From Metridium senile (Eukaryota > Cnidaria > Anthozoa > Actiniaria > Metridiidae): a DNA stretch of 64,000 nucleotides. Both the position numbers and the translations under genes were made by a program. The notes below the pieces were generated by a model. The model was given only the letters and a program-made list of their open reading frames with translations, ran no database searches and was not told the origin of the DNA. The stretch is taken from NCBI GenBank assembly GCA_949775045.1, contig OX459108.1, positions 4,139,461 to 4,203,460 on the forward strand. Reading direction: 5' to 3'. Below are positions 28,244 through 42,600 of this stretch, piece by piece (positions within the stretch are counted from its first letter, which is position 1; every line of letters starts with the position of its first letter).

Positions 28244-30748
28244 TATAAATGTAGTTGAAATAAAATGAAACGAGAAGTTAATGATAAAATTTCTAAAACT
28301 AATTTTGTGACAGGTAAAAGCTACAGGACTTTCGTCCCTATTGATAAACTTCCCCTATAAATTAAAAATATATATATATTAATAAGTCTAAGTTTATGGT
28401 CTATAAAATAGGGTTCAATTGTCAAGTAAAGAGTTAATGAGGTTTGTACTGTGACAGTTGATTGTGATAGTAATATAAAAGAAATTTGCAATCTTCTTTA
28501 TGTTCCTCTCATATATAATACTATGTGTTTGTGTGAATACCCGACTGTAACCTGTTGTCAGCTAGTAGTACCTAGTTATGTCCTTTTAATTAAAATTGGA
28601 TTAAAATTGTTATTTTTGCAAAACAATGATATAATCTAAATATTTATTGTTATTTCAAGCAATTGAACAATCTCATTATCTGCCATCTAATCAGTTTTGC
28701 CTATCCAAGCACCAGCATAGTTATGTATGTATGTATGCTATTTAATTATTATCATTTAGGGACTAGATGAAAATAACATCTGTAATTCTAGTTATCCTAT
28801 TAAAATAAAGTGCTTTATTGTTATTATGATTATAATTAAATGTCAAGTTTGAAATTCTCAGACTTAGACCTTGATCAGTAGGTAAAAAGAAGAGGGAAAA
28901 CACCTGTGGTATTGTTATTGTTTTTTGAAATGCACATTCCTTATTGGTTTGGTACTACTAAAATTATACAAACTATTACTTCACATTCTATTGTGGCTGC
29001 ATGAAGCCAGTGCAATTAAGAACTCAAATATTCAGTTCAGATTTAATAAAACCCAACAGTGTAACTGTACTGTTAAAACAAGATGTCATGGAACATGATG
29101 TAATATTTTACCCTTATTGATATCATCACTAGAGTGCAATAATTTTATTCAATACAGCAAATATATCAACAGTACTGCTAATTAGAAAGATGCTGTGGGT
29201 TTGTGATAATAGTTTAGTTAAATACACATGAAATGAGGAATGGAAATGAGACGTCGAATAGACTTTTACTGCGTTCCTTTCATCCTATTTTTTTATTTGA
29301 ATACTGCAGAGCTCCATTTCATGTATATTCTGATGTGATATGCTTACCTAAAAAGATATTTTGACTGTGAAATATAAAGTTAAGTGCATATAGTATGTCT
29401 GTGAGATATTTGAATATTTTATGGAACTTCTGGCAGTATTTATTAGTATTTAGTAATTTGTATTTCATGAATATACTGTTTGCACTCTATTGAGTATAGA
29501 ACAAAAAGTATATAAACTTATATATAAAGATTTGTACCAAAAAAGGAAACTACTAGTATACACATTTACATGATATTATAACTGAAATAAGACCACTTCA
29601 ACTATTGTAAGTGTAGTTATCTGATTGCCATTGTTATTATTATCACAACATGTTGGCATATCTACAAATAGTGTTTCTGCATAGTTATGTTTTATATCAA
29701 GAATAATACAAATCAATATATCAATGACAAAATATATAAATAAGTACTACATGTATCTACTATAAATATGAAGTGACAGTTCACTGATTGCAATAATAGC
29801 ATTTGGAATTGTAATTTTATATCAGTAAATTGGCTAAATTATTCATTTCAAAATCTAACACACCAATACAAAAATACTAATTGACCCCTTGTTCATCATG
29901 TACATTATAGCCTGTGAAATTATAAACACCTCACATTTAATAATAATTAGATTATTTTGAAAAGCCAAGGCAAATATAATAGCTTTATAATAGAGTCAAA
30001 ATTACAGTGTAAAAGTTCACAATATCCACTACAGAATGCATTGAAATCATTTTTATTACTAATAAGGCTATATGAATGTTTTACAATCATATATATTCAT
30101 GATATAAATGTGGGAATGATTTACAGTTTCAAACATATGTTGAGATTCCTTGCTTCAAACAACAGATCAGATACACTTCATTAAAATTTCAACGTCAGTA
30201 AAGTTTTACTTGCCTCAACAGCAGGAAAGAAGTACAGAATTCGAGAAGAAAGCTTTAATACAGCAAATTATTCAATTCTGGTACTGAATTTATCGATAAC
30301 AAACAATGCCTGTAATCGTCTCAAAATGCGCTTCACGAAAACCAAAACATACCTTCATACATTCCTCATAGTCCTAAATATGCATAAAATAAGTTATAGC
30401 AGTTCAAGGTGGAGTTAGAACACAATTTCCTAACGTTTTTTGGATGTTTTCATATCTACTCCGTTTACCCGCCATTTTGAATTCTTCCTGAGCCCGTTAC
30501 AAAATGAGTCAGCTTTGTGTACTTTACTTTATGCGCAGAAAACACATTTCAAAAAGCTCCGAGCATCGTAGAAATTCCACCAATCACGAACGAGAACCCT
30601 AGGGTCAATGTACGTCGAAACTCGCGCATGCGCGATTTTACTGGCCAATCAGCATCGGGCTGAGAGGGTCTCAAATCCGTTGTTACCAGAGGTAATGACG
30701 GGAGAGATGAACGACCGAGTTAGCCTGGGTACGAGAATGTATGTCAAA

Positions 30749-31206
30749 CTCTTCGTTGTTTTCGTAAACTCAGACGCGTCCCGAAAGCCGTATAAAGAGC
30801 GGGAAAAATGTTGGCTATGATTGGTCGAAAAACGATATCTTCAAACGATTTTGTTATCACCAAGCTATTATACCACTGATTGTTATATGATACAAACACT
30901 CCCCTTGCGCGCGTGCATGTATAGTCCATATTTTGTATATTCTAAATTTTAACTTCCCGTTGAAGTTCACCCTTGTCTCGACCTTGAAGACCGGAATATC
31001 ACGTAATGCAAGAAGTGTAATTTTCAAATGATTGTATAATAAAAATACAAACAAGTATAATTATCTACAATAAAATTATACTTTAGATAGGGCAATAGGG
31101 ACGATATCATTTCACATATATGAATGTTTCTCGTAAACCAAGCTGTCGGTCGTGTGTTCTTCCAATCATATTTAAATTAAATTTTTTATTTTTTATTTTT
31201 TTTTTG
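30749..31206. other. Unassigned gap
   Basis: No gene or named repeat was recognised. Confidence 0.5.
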
Positions 31207-31600
31207 GTGCAGGATGTTTTTTTGCCCTCGAGGCTTTGCAGGATTTTTTTTTTTTTTCGGCTTTGCACGATTTTTTTTTTCGGATTTTCACGATTTTTTT
31301 TGGCTTTGTACGATTTTTTTCGGCTTTGCACGATTTTTTTCGGCTTTCAGTGTACGATTTTTTTTCGGCTTTTCACGATTTATTTTCGGCTTTGCACGAT
31401 TTTTTTATTTCGGCTTTTCACGATTTTTTTCGGCTTTTCGCGATATTTTTCGGCTTTTCACGATTTTTTTTCGGCTTCTCACGATTTTTTTTCGGGTTTT
31501 CACGATATTTTTTCGGCTTTGTAAGATATTTTTTGCATTTTTGTTGTTGTTGTTGGGCACAATATTTTTTGGTTGTGTACGATATTTTTTTCAATGTTAA
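31207..31600. repeat. Minisatellite, TTTTTCGGCTTTGCACGA units
   Basis: About 17 diverged units of roughly 20-22 bp read TTTTTTTCGGCTTT(T/G)CACGA. The long Phe-rich open readings on the plus strand here are products of the repeat, not genes. Confidence 0.9.
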
Positions 31601-31959
31601 AGATGTGCTCGATTTTTGTTTTGTTAATTGCCCAATACCTCCTCAGCTATCTCATAGTGTTTTTATCATTTAGTTCAGCAGGTGTCACGGACAGTAAAAG
31701 GGAGTTAAGGACAGTGCTAAGTGGGTACTGAAGGAAAAAACAACTTTAAAAATATCCTTGAAGTTGCTATTATTGGATGAATTCGTCTCAATCTAGATCC
31801 AATATCTTTTTGATCATTAGAAGTAGAGTCTGATACGGTATCAATTTGCTATCAGAATCATTCTTATCATCGCCTTATTGCATTACCATAACAACCATCA
31901 TCTACCTCACCATCACGAACACGACCATAACCTTCGCTCATTGTCATAATCATAAGTTA

Positions 31960-32220
31960 TTATCATCATTACTGTCATCATTTTCATCGTTATTATCATA
32001 ATTTTCATCATAATTAATCATTTTCATCATAATTATATTATTATTATCAATCATTCTATTATTATCATCATTTTCATCATAACTAATCAATATTATTATC
32101 ATCATTTTCATCATAATTAATCATTATTATCATCATTTTCATCATAATCATTATTATTATCATCATTTTCATCATAATCATCATTACTATCACTATTTTC
32201 ATCATCATATTATCGCAATC
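31960..32220. repeat. ATC/ATT-rich low-complexity tract
   Basis: This is a tract of TTATTATCATCATTTTCATCATAAT words with an approximate 20-30 bp higher-order period. It directly precedes a SINE. Confidence 0.85.
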
Positions 32221-32235
32221 ATCATCAACATCGAC

Positions 32236-32506
32236 CCATGTGTGGCCTAGCGGTGAGAGTGCTGGCCTTTCACCACTGTGACCTGGGTTTGATTCCCTCA
32301 GCCCGCTCAGCTCGGGCGACAAGTGAATAGAGTTTCTTTGATGTGTTGTTCTCTCCTATCAGTGCCACGCACGAGGGTTTTTCTCCTGCATGTTTATCCG
32401 GTTTTCCTCCCTCCGCAAAAATCAATTACATGTGATCAGCAGAGTTGTGTTTTGTAAATATTGAATGTAGTGGTAGTGAGTGTGAGCGAACCTCACAGAA
32501 GAGCCC
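32236..32506 (+). mobile_element. tRNA-derived SINE, plus orientation
   Basis: An A-box region TGGCCTAGCGGTGAG and B-box GGTTTGATTCCC head the element. The body shares GTGTTGTTCTCTCC, AGGGTTTTTCTCC and GCAAAAATCAATTACATG with the copies at 7904 and 48800, and ends AATATTGAATGTAG...GGTAGTGAGTGTGA. RNA polymerase III transcription is inferred from the boxes. Confidence 0.82.
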
Positions 32507-32834
32507 TGACGGGAAGTGATAGCTATAAAAATATACAATTTCCCAACATTATCAACATCATCAATTCTGATTAGTACCTTCCTCGCTATAGAATATAGGC
32601 GGGCTGAAAAAGGGGCGATCTTCCAACAAAGAAATTTTCAATATTATTTGTCAGCATTAGCTCGAATCGGCTTATCTTTTATTTTTTGTTTTATGAGGTG
32701 ATCCAAATCATCCTTACTGTGATCAGATTATGACTTATGCATATACGTCCGTTTAAGACGATATGATTTCCTAAAATAATTTGATCTGATAGTAATTGAG
32801 GCAGTTTATGGCGTGATTGGCTTACGGCGACATC

Positions 32835-33272
32835 TACTCATAATAAAATTACAAAAAAATATTTTTGTCAAAAAATGCTTTGAAATGTTGTCATGTCCAA
32901 GATACATATGCAGCAACTCTATGTCATGTTTTGAGTTCATGGTTTGTCCGTCCATATTATATATTTTAAGAAACAAAATTGAGCATAATAAAATTACAAG
33001 TTTCTTTTTGCCAAAAAAAGCTTTGAGATGCTGTCATGTAAAATGTACATATTCAGCAACTCTAAGCTAGTGATGTTTTGAGCTCATGGTTTGTCATTTA
33101 TATTATTAATTTAAGAAACAAAATTCAACATAATACTGAAAATTACAAGTTTCGTTTTGTCAAAAAAAGCTTTGAGATATTGTCATGTAAAATGTACATA
33201 TTCAGCAACTCTAAGTGATGTTTCGAGTTCATGGTTTGTCATTCATATTAATTAATTTAAGAAACAAAATTA
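32835..33272. repeat. Three tandem units of about 140 bp upstream of globin 1
   Basis: Each unit has AAATTACAAGTTT, TGTCATGTAAAATGTACATA, CAGCAACTCTA, GTTCATGGTTTGTC and AAGAAACAAAATT. The first unit is the most diverged. The array ends about 455 bp before the globin 1 start codon and may influence its promoter, but nothing in the sequence shows that it does. Confidence 0.85.
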
Positions 33273-33728
33273 AGCATGTGTAAAGATCAGGTGGTTTGAT
33301 TGATTTGGCTGGTGTTTATAGTAGACTGGCGCGAAAACGTGCACTCACTCGCGCTCTGCTCGCAACCTGATCACATTGACCTAGTTGACCGCTCGGCAAG
33401 TACTATAAAAACTGCCGCGTCAACAACCAAAACATTCCGTATTTCTACTTACGGTTTTAATGTACACTACGTGACGCCGTTTCAAATGTCATAGAGAACG
33501 TCATTTATGAGTTTCCAAGCTGCAAGGACTACAATTCATTTTGTGACCAAAACCTACGGTTGGTAACTAAATAACTGCTACAGCCGGTTTAGTTTTCAAT
33601 AACACTTACAGATCATAGAATTTAACACTTTCGGACGGCCAAATCAACAAAGTACTAGCTAAATAACTTACTATATTGCCAGACGTCTACGACGATTTCT
33701 CAAGAGAAACTGTTTTCGCTATTTAAAC

Positions 33729-36649
33729 ATGGGTTGCAGCAGCTCCATTGGGACTTATCCAGCCGAGTGTCCTTTTATTGACATGCTCAAACTCACTCAA
33801 TCGGTAGAACTAACCTACGAGCAGAAATACTTGATAAGAGAGACATGGAAATTCCTGGAAGTTTCGAAACGAGATATTGGAGTTTCTGTATATAAACGGT
33901 AAGTTGAAATTTGAGTGAGTAATAATTATAATTAATGTTTTTTTTTTAAATAATTTCAATAGCAATATTAATAGTAATAATACTTACAAAAATAATGGCT
34001 ACGAAACTGTTATTTACACAGTTGATTCTATATTACATGTAAAAAGTCCAAAAGTATATTGAGAAATATTATAATTCCTGGTAATTAAGAAAGAAAAAAA
34101 AACCCATATACATACATGAATGAAAAGCGAAATACATTGAATAAAGTATATAAAAAATAATAATTTAATTCTTAGTTCACCACATATAAATCTAGATGCT
34201 CTTACAATTAATATGAAGATAAAGTAAATGAGCAGGAAAATGTAAAAGAAAATGTAAATCTAAGTAGTACACCATATTATGGACATATCCGTTTTCACGC
34301 CAGATCAAGACAAATCATCTGGACGGACAAGTCGTCTTTATATGTCGCCGTGTATACTGATATGAAAACATGAAATAGGGACGAAAATACCCTTTAAACC
34401 AGAGGTTTTTTTTGATCTAGTATTTGTATTTATCATTTGTACGAGATAATTCATTACTTCACAAACCGTCAAATTTACTAACCCTAAAGCAAGTAGAGAA
34501 TATCCCCTGGTACCCAGGGTAGGACAAACCGACAATTTGACACTAAAAAAACGACTGAAATTTTGGCAATCATATTAGACGAAGAAGATCGAGTAAATGG
34601 ACTTAAATTGGAGCCTTGCTCATTTGTGTTTTCCCATTATCTGTGTATATATATTCCCCCCCCCCCCCCCCCCCTTGTTTTTTTGGTGGAAGTTACTAAA
34701 ACGTTAAATGAATAAGTTTTACAGACGATTAGCTAGTCCGTCCGAGCTATGTTGGCTCTCAATTATTATGTCGTTTTGATATCGTAAATGAGAGGGAGAG
34801 ATCAGAAACTTGCAAGGGAAAACGGAGAAAAATAAACATGGTTTATTATAAAAACAGACCGACAGAAAAACAAAATTACTGGAATATTCTGCAAAGAAGA
34901 TCAAAGCAACTTGAACTGAAAAAGTGGAAAAATGGTTAAAAATTAAGTATAAGGTCGGGAGAAATCGTAAGGGAGTGAAATGCTTCCAGATAAGAATAAC
35001 TCTCGATTAATTTATAAGATTTAACTCGCGAACATCTCTAGTTTAATTATTGGAAAAAAGTTCAGTAAAACATTTCATTGAAAATATAGATAAATATCGA
35101 AGTTTCGGCAATGCAGTAAATTATTTTCATATTGTCGCGCAAAGCCATCTGACATTCAATTAGTACGTTGAAATAAAAGGGTTAAGCATTTTAGATAACG
35201 ATAATAATCTATAAGATTAATAATTGTTCAAAAAGGAAAAACAAATCTAATTTTTTGTCGGTCAAAGATGTCAGAAGTCTACGTCAAGATTATGAAATCC
35301 ATCTGTGAAGCGACATTAAGAATTGTGTTTCCATGGCGACCTGTTGTATAGCATGTATCTTTGCGTGCGATACTGCTAGAAACAGTATTTGATATTTTTT
35401 TCATTTATTTTAATTATTTCAATTTTCATTTTTTCATTTCTTTTATTGGTCTGCTTTTATTATTAATAAATCTTTATTCAGTGGCCATGGGTTGTCGTTA
35501 AAGTTTGTACTCATTATTAATTAATCTTTATTCAGTGGCCATGGGTTGTCGTTGACTCGAAAGTTTATACTATTTCAACAACCAAACAAACTCTATTTAT
35601 TACTAGCTACATTCATATATATTTCTATTTATGGTTTAATATGTACGTTAACTATTTTCTTTATTGTCAAAATGTTTGTGAATAAATAAACTCAATGCAA
35701 ATTCAAAATTCAAATTTCAATTTTTAATAATATATATGAACCTAATTATTAATATGAAAAGAAAAATATTAGTTAATTTAGTAACAAAAAGAATATCAGG
35801 AATATAACAAAATACAGATTTCAGCTTGAGTGATATTCTTGTGTGTCTTTTAATGAATTCCTTTCCCACTAAATTACAAAAAACAGGAAAATGTATTTGC
35901 AATTATGCTAGTGTATACTTTATTTCGTTTTTTTTATTCAGGTTTTACCTATTTACCTATTTATTTTAGCTTATAGTTTATGTTAAATTTCATTTTCAAT
36001 TATATGATTTATTATGATATATAGTTTTTTCTGTTTCTTACTCTAAACAATGCCATGAGCAATGATTATCAATTTTTTTATTACCCAAACAGCTGGACAT
36101 CTTTTTTAATTAGGATATTTTTTATTTTTTTAATATATTGTATCATGATAATTATTTGAAAACAAGTTCGCATGTTTTTCGCATGTTTCTTCTTGAATTA
36201 TTTATTATTAAAAACCTATATATATTTAAATTTGACTTGAAACTACTTGAGTAAGCGACAATTTCAAAAAGTTTAAGTTCAAAACTTTAAAAAATAATTT
36301 AAAATGCATGATCTAAATATATGTTCGTTTAAAGTAAGGAAAGTTACTTTTGTCTATATAATATATATACAGTCAATGTCATTTTAAAAACATTGTCCAA
36401 CAAAAAACATATTAACACTAAAATATATGTCGACACCTAACGCTACATAAGTTCGCTAGCTCTAAATGCTCGATACTAGCATTAATTGTGAACATAGATT
36501 CCATAACTTTTATTCCATGTTCACTGTTACTCATAATTATACAGTTAAAAATTGCAAATAAATAGTGAAACATTGTCACTTTGTTGTAGTGTTTCTCAGC
36601 TTTACGTCGACAACGTTTATGATATTGATTATATATATATTCAACTTTA

Positions 36650-36693
<44 letters not shown>

Positions 36694-39600
36694 AAAACAC
36701 AATGGTCAAAAATGTACGTCCTCTATTTCATTACGATATTCAAAACGTTTTTTTTTTTTTTTTTATTACTGCTTCTTATCACTTAAGCTGCTAATGATTT
36801 CGTGTATTACTTGAATGATAATTAAAGACCACATCAAAGTGTAAATAGGCCTTTTCACAGTTCCGCTCAGTGACAACGAGTTCCAAGTCAAGGTTAACGT
36901 TCCAGTTGCTGCGCATGGCAAAACTATAATTTATCATGTGCAGCAACGTACTGGAACCTCGACTTGGAACTAGCATTCGTGGTCACTGAACAGAACTGCA
37001 TGTGAAAATGATCGAATATAACCACTACTAAATAATAACCATCTAAGTTATTAGAGCTGCAATTATTTTTAATCATGTCCTTGGCCCAAAACAAAAAAGA
37101 ATTCTAATCTTTTTTGTTGCTTAAATGCTTGCATGTTTAATAAAGAAAACGGGAAAGAAAATACTTTTAGGACTGATTTTAGCGCTCATCAATAGGTGGG
37201 CGTAGTGTTTACAAGTGTTGGTTTTGTGATGCTAATTTGCCAACCATGTTCACAATATATTTTTTAATTTTCTTTTTTCTAATAACTATGATTGGTTAGC
37301 AAAACTATAACAAACTACATCACTGTACGTCCGTTCAGTATGCAAGGACTGAGTTACCAACAATCTTAGCTTTGTGCAAATCGCTATCGAAATAAAGAAG
37401 AAAAAAACTGCCCGTGCTAGAGCTGTGTGTAAGAGATAAATACCGAGAACGGAGGCAATAAGCCGTATAAAGCCCGAGGGGCCGTAGGCCCCGAGGGCTT
37501 TATCGGCTTATTGCCGACGTTCGAGGTATTTATCTGACTTATTACATGATTTACAGAGGTTTTCCAAAAAGGCCTTGTATTTTTAAATTTTGTATGCAAC
37601 ATTTGGGTTTTTACGCCATATACTTTTATCGATGCAAGTCGTTTTCAAGACGACAAATATATTCTTCAGAAGATTCTTGAATTGTTTGTTTTTATTTTTA
37701 GTGCATGACTTATTACATGATTGAATAGGTTTTCACACAACTTCATGTCCCAAAGGGCATCATCAAGCTGATTATTTTTTTGGTTTCCCATGAGAATACA
37801 ATCCAAACAATGGGCTTTTAGTTTTGTTGTACACTACAATACTAATGAACTGTAACGAACAAATGAATACGTTTTCTTCTCACTAACTGACATCGATCGG
37901 ACAGTTAGCATAAAGTGTTAGGGTCAGGATTTGTAAGCAAAGGGTTCGAGGTTCGATCCTCGAAAGGGTCACTCTATCAGATTTTTTATCCGTTAAATGT
38001 TCGCAACTAGAAAATTTCTAAGTTTAACGTTACATATAAAGTAGGGATTAGGTCATTGGTATTCAAGGGCAATATACATTAGTATTCAAGGGCAATATAC
38101 ATTAGTATTCAAGGGCAATATACATTAGTATTCACGGGCAATATATAGATATTGCCCTCAAATGGGGGCAATATCTGTATAAAGCCCTTGAATTGATAAT
38201 GAACAGGGTAATACGCGATATAAAGCCCTAAAAGTAACAATGAAAACCGATGTAATCATGTAATAAGCAGTTATAAAGCACTCGGGGATTGTCAGAAAAC
38301 GAGAGAAGTGTTAAGAGAGTGTTTCTTGAAACTTCAAGTGTTTTTTAAAGCATAAAGTAAGTTTTCTATTTCTCTTATAGAATACAAATTGACATATTTG
38401 ATCAACATGCAAACGCGCTTGCTGTGTGCTCTCATAAAGCAAGAGCCTCAACTAATCAAAATAACAGATTTCGAATTGTTATTTTACATTAGCATATAAA
38501 GTTTTGAATGGGGGGACGTACAGTGACGTACTTTGTTATAGTTTTGCCAACAAACCATTGTTATTTTTAAATAACAAAGAAAATCTATTGTGAAAATGTT
38601 TGGCAAATTTACATCACAATACCAACACTTGTATACACTACGCTCACCTATAGATAAACGTAGAGTGGCGTATTTTGTTATGGTTTTGCCAACCAACCAT
38701 TCAGTTATTAAAACAAAGAAAATTAATAAATCTATTGTGGAAATGGTTGGCTAATTTAGCATCACAATACCAACACTTGTAAACATTACGTTCACCTATA
38801 AGACCCTGTCTACACGGATCCGGATACTTTTGAAACCGCATACTTTTTGATGCGAATCGGCCTGTCTTCCACACGAATCCAGTGAATCCGGTCACCGAAA
38901 CCGCATACTTTTACTTGAATCCTCCGGATACGCGGATTCGTGTGGACGCAAATATTTCTATGCGGTTTCAGCCGGATCGGATTCGTGTAGACGCGGCCTA
39001 AATGTACAAAAAAGCCGAGGATCTGATCTATAAATGAATGCATGGACTAATGGGAAACTGAAAGAGTAAATGAATGGATGGATAGATAGTGAGTAAATAA
39101 ATGAAGGAGTTGATGCTTGAATAAATCAAAAACGAATACCTGAATGAATAAAAGAGAAATTCAATGAATGAGTCATATCAATGAATGAATCGAATAAAAC
39201 AGAAATAAATGAATGAATAAATGTATCGATAGATGAACAAATAAACAACAGAATAAATGGTTCAATAGATAGATAAACAATAAAAATATAGATATAAAAA
39301 TGGAATGAAAAAAATGATGAAAAAAAAAATTCATTGGATGAAAAAATGAATGAACACATGCATCAACAAAGTTTTAGGGGTCAAATAACGTGTGAAATTC
39401 AGATTTAAATAATAAAGAAGACTGGAATTAAACAAAATCTATGATCAATAAGATAGAAACCACAATTAAGCGTTTAAAGGGTTTAAAGGGTGCTCAATTG
39501 CCAATTATATTGCGTTAATGAGTACGATTCTAATTCTAAAAACTACCCAAATTACATCCGTAGTCCGATTACCATCAGAAAGTCCTTTTCGCAGTACTCG

Positions 39601-42600
39601 TCAATCATGCAACCTCATCCTCGATAGCCTGTAATATTTTTTTTTTACCACATTTGATAATTTTCTTGCTTTTTGGTTAGTCGAGAGCCGTGGTAAATAA
39701 GAGTACATACCACGGTTGCTATTTTCTCTCTAATTTTCTCGCTTTCTTCGCGCACATGCAAAACGCGAGCAGAAAAAATATTTTTAATGCGGTAAAAACC
39801 AAATTCACGATTGTTTCGCGTGGTATGTCCTCTTATTTACCACGGTTGGCGCCATCTCATCGTCTAAATTATTGTGGATCCACTCGCTCGACTTCGTCTT
39901 GTGGATCCACAACAATTTTGACGATTCGATGACGCCAACCGTGGTAAATAAGAGGACATACCACGCGAAACTATCGTAAATTTGTTAACTTTACAACTTG
40001 ACTACAGCTCGCGGTAGTTCATGAAGGAATGTAGACTATATCAAACATTTGAAACACTTTAAAATTCCACGGGCTGTAGTCAAATTCTAAAGAATATATT
40101 ACACGCTATCGAGGCTGAGGTCGATCGACGAAATTTGTAAAATGCTTTATTTACCATAAATGGCTCTTTTCACATGCAATACAAACGAACAAATCGACGC
40201 CTTGACGGACAAATCGTGAAATCTTGAAATCTTGAAAGGTAGGCTAGCCTTTGCATTGAAGCGAGACGAACGTTGAACTTGCAATGATAGAGATACGTAA
40301 ACAAAGGCCCGGGCAAACGGTTTCAACATTTGCTTCAACTTCCGTTCGATTTTGTTGAATGGCAATGTTTAAACGCTTTAAACTCTTTCGACATTGTTGA
40401 AACGTGTTGAATCGTCCCGCAAGGTTTTAGAAGGTCTCTATCATTGCAAGCTCAACGTTGGTCTCGCTCCGATGCAAAGAACAGGCTAGCTTTCAAGATG
40501 GCGCAGGGAACTGCGACTGATGACTATTTCAATCAATTACAAACGCAATGTTTATTCGTTCTCTTTGCACTCAATTGTGATCAAATAAAGCGACAGATTT
40601 GATATCGAAAGCTTTAATTTTTCGCCTTGTGTCCTAGTTAGGCCTCTTCTACACGAATCCGAGCCGGCTGAAACCGCATAGAAATATTTGCGTCCACACG
40701 AATCCTGTTGATCGTTTCCTATTCAAAAGTATGCGGTTTCAGTGACCGGATTCACTGGATTCGTGTGGACGATAGGCCGATTCGCATCAAAAAGTATGCG
40801 GTTTCAAAAGTATCCGGATCCGTGTAGACGGGGTCTGAATTAATAATTTAGGGTTGGACGTGATAAAATAGAAATTCCGGCTCTAGTATTTTATTCCAAA
40901 CAACCAAGTCTAAATTAAAACGCTATTGGCAATTGTACGTTGAAAGCGAGATTTATTATTTAGACGAACATGGCCAAATTTAGGGTCAGTTTTAATAAAT
41001 CAAAGAAATTATAACAAAAACATTTACACTTTATTATAAGAGATTGTAAGAATTACGCCAAATATAGGAAGAAGTAGAGAAGAAATCATTTCCAATCTAG
41101 AGATTATAATTTATTATATAGATTGATTCTAACGCGCGCTCTGATTGGCCAAACAAGCGTGGTTTATGAGAGTATAAACCACGGTCGTAAGTTTTCGAAA
41201 TCAAACAGACTTTTTTGAACGATTTTTGAACAATTTTTAATCGAAATTTATATAATAAAATAAATAATTAAGGTTCAGCCTTGGTTTATACTCTGATAAC
41301 CGCACGCTTGGCATTTGAACACACTTAAAAATGTCCAGAAGCACTCGCTTTCAGCTCGTGCTTCTTGACATTTTCTCGTGTGTTCAAATTGCCAAGCGTG
41401 CGGTTATCAGAGTATAAACCACGGCTGAACCTTAATTATTTGTTAAATATAAAGAAAAGGTCATATTTAGGGCCAGATCAAGTTCCGGTTTAAGAAATGA
41501 AAAAGAAAAAGCATTATTTACTATTTAGAGATTATATAAAAAAAATAATAATAATATTTACATTATGCACAAGTTTCAACCGTAAGAACATTATTTGACA
41601 TAGTTCAACTAAATTGTCGATTATCTAAACTCTTACTTTTCTATGTAATAAACCAATTAAGTTTTTAAGGTGGGTATTTTACTTAGTTTTGGAGAAATTC
41701 CCTTGTTATATTAAATAATCTTCTTGCTCTAATAGCATTTAAGTGTTATGGTCTTAATGTCCGCCCTTCCCGGTTTTAAATGTGCTTTAATATGATATTG
41801 ACTTTTCTTAATTAAGGTTTTTGAAAATAGTATAAAAAATTCGCCGATTATTCAACAAAAACGGCCATTAAGTATGTTGGATAGATTATCACCACGTCCA
41901 ACATATTTTATAAGCGTTTTTGGTAAAGTAAATATTTTCCCTTTTAGTAAACCATTTCACAGTTCTTGTCGACTAACCTCAGCCTCGATTGCGTGTAATG
42001 TATTCTTTAGAATTTGACTACAGCCCGTGGAATTTTTAAGTATTTCAATTGTTTGGTATTGTCTACATTCCTTAAATTACCGCGAGCTGTAGTCAAATTC
42101 TAAAGAATATATTACACGATATAATTGACGCTAAGATTGTGGACGACAACCATGAAAAGACTAAACAAACTGCCATTTCGTACTAAATTGTATTTTATTG
42201 GTTATTACTTTTTGTATTACCTCTTTATTTATATTGATCTAGATATATTATTTATGCCATTTTAAAGGCTTTCCACGCTAAGTAGGCCCGGAGGGTACTT
42301 CGTGGGTAAAAATATACGTATGCTTATGTAAATATCTGGAGCTTTTAGGGGTAAAACTACAGGGATTTGCCTTCTTTTAATGTGTTTGAATTGTTTAAAT
42401 GTTTTTGGTGCAGTGGAACCCCGTTAATCCGGCCACTGAAGGGACAACCAAAAGTGGCCGTATTAACGAGGTGGCCGTATTAAGCAGGTAAATTTTATAG
42501 AAAATGTATGGGCATGCATTTCGTCGGGACCTAAAAAACTGGCCGCAATAACGGGGTGGCCGTATATAAGCGGGTGGCCGAAAGGCGGGGTTCCACTGTA

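Larger units (their letters stand above)
26432..30739. mobile_element. 4.3-kb foldback transposon with 1.16-kb arms, TSD TATGTCAAA
   Basis: The left end CATTCTCGTACCCAGGC and right end GCCTGGGTACGAGAATG are inverted copies, flanked by the 9-bp duplication TATGTCAAA (26423-26431 and 30740-30748). The arms run 26432 to about 27855 (including a 259-bp later insertion) and about 29575 to 30739. Where I compared them the outer 150 bp are identical, and a 75-residue shadow reading is identical in both. The 1.7-kb centre has no recognised transposase. Long arms and a 9-bp duplication are typical of Mutator-like elements, so a non-autonomous MULE is the likely class. Each arm contains a promoter-like region with a short start-codon ORF (26696-26767 and 30404-30475). 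Confidence 0.88.

Noticed and set aside
31120..31673. Long overlapping Phe-rich open readings on the plus strand
   Set aside because: They read through a 20-22 bp minisatellite in three frames; the amino-acid pattern is the repeat, with no splice or start context.
35485..35560. ATGGGTTGT starts resembling the globin MGC start
   Set aside because: Both copies of this duplicated segment hit a stop or frame out within a few codons and lack the ELTY-to-YKR helix segment.
37930..37980. tRNA-like T-arm (GGTTCGATCC with flanking CGAGG/CCTCG)
   Set aside because: No acceptor stem, D-arm or anticodon arm could be folded around it. It is at most a SINE or tRNA fragment.
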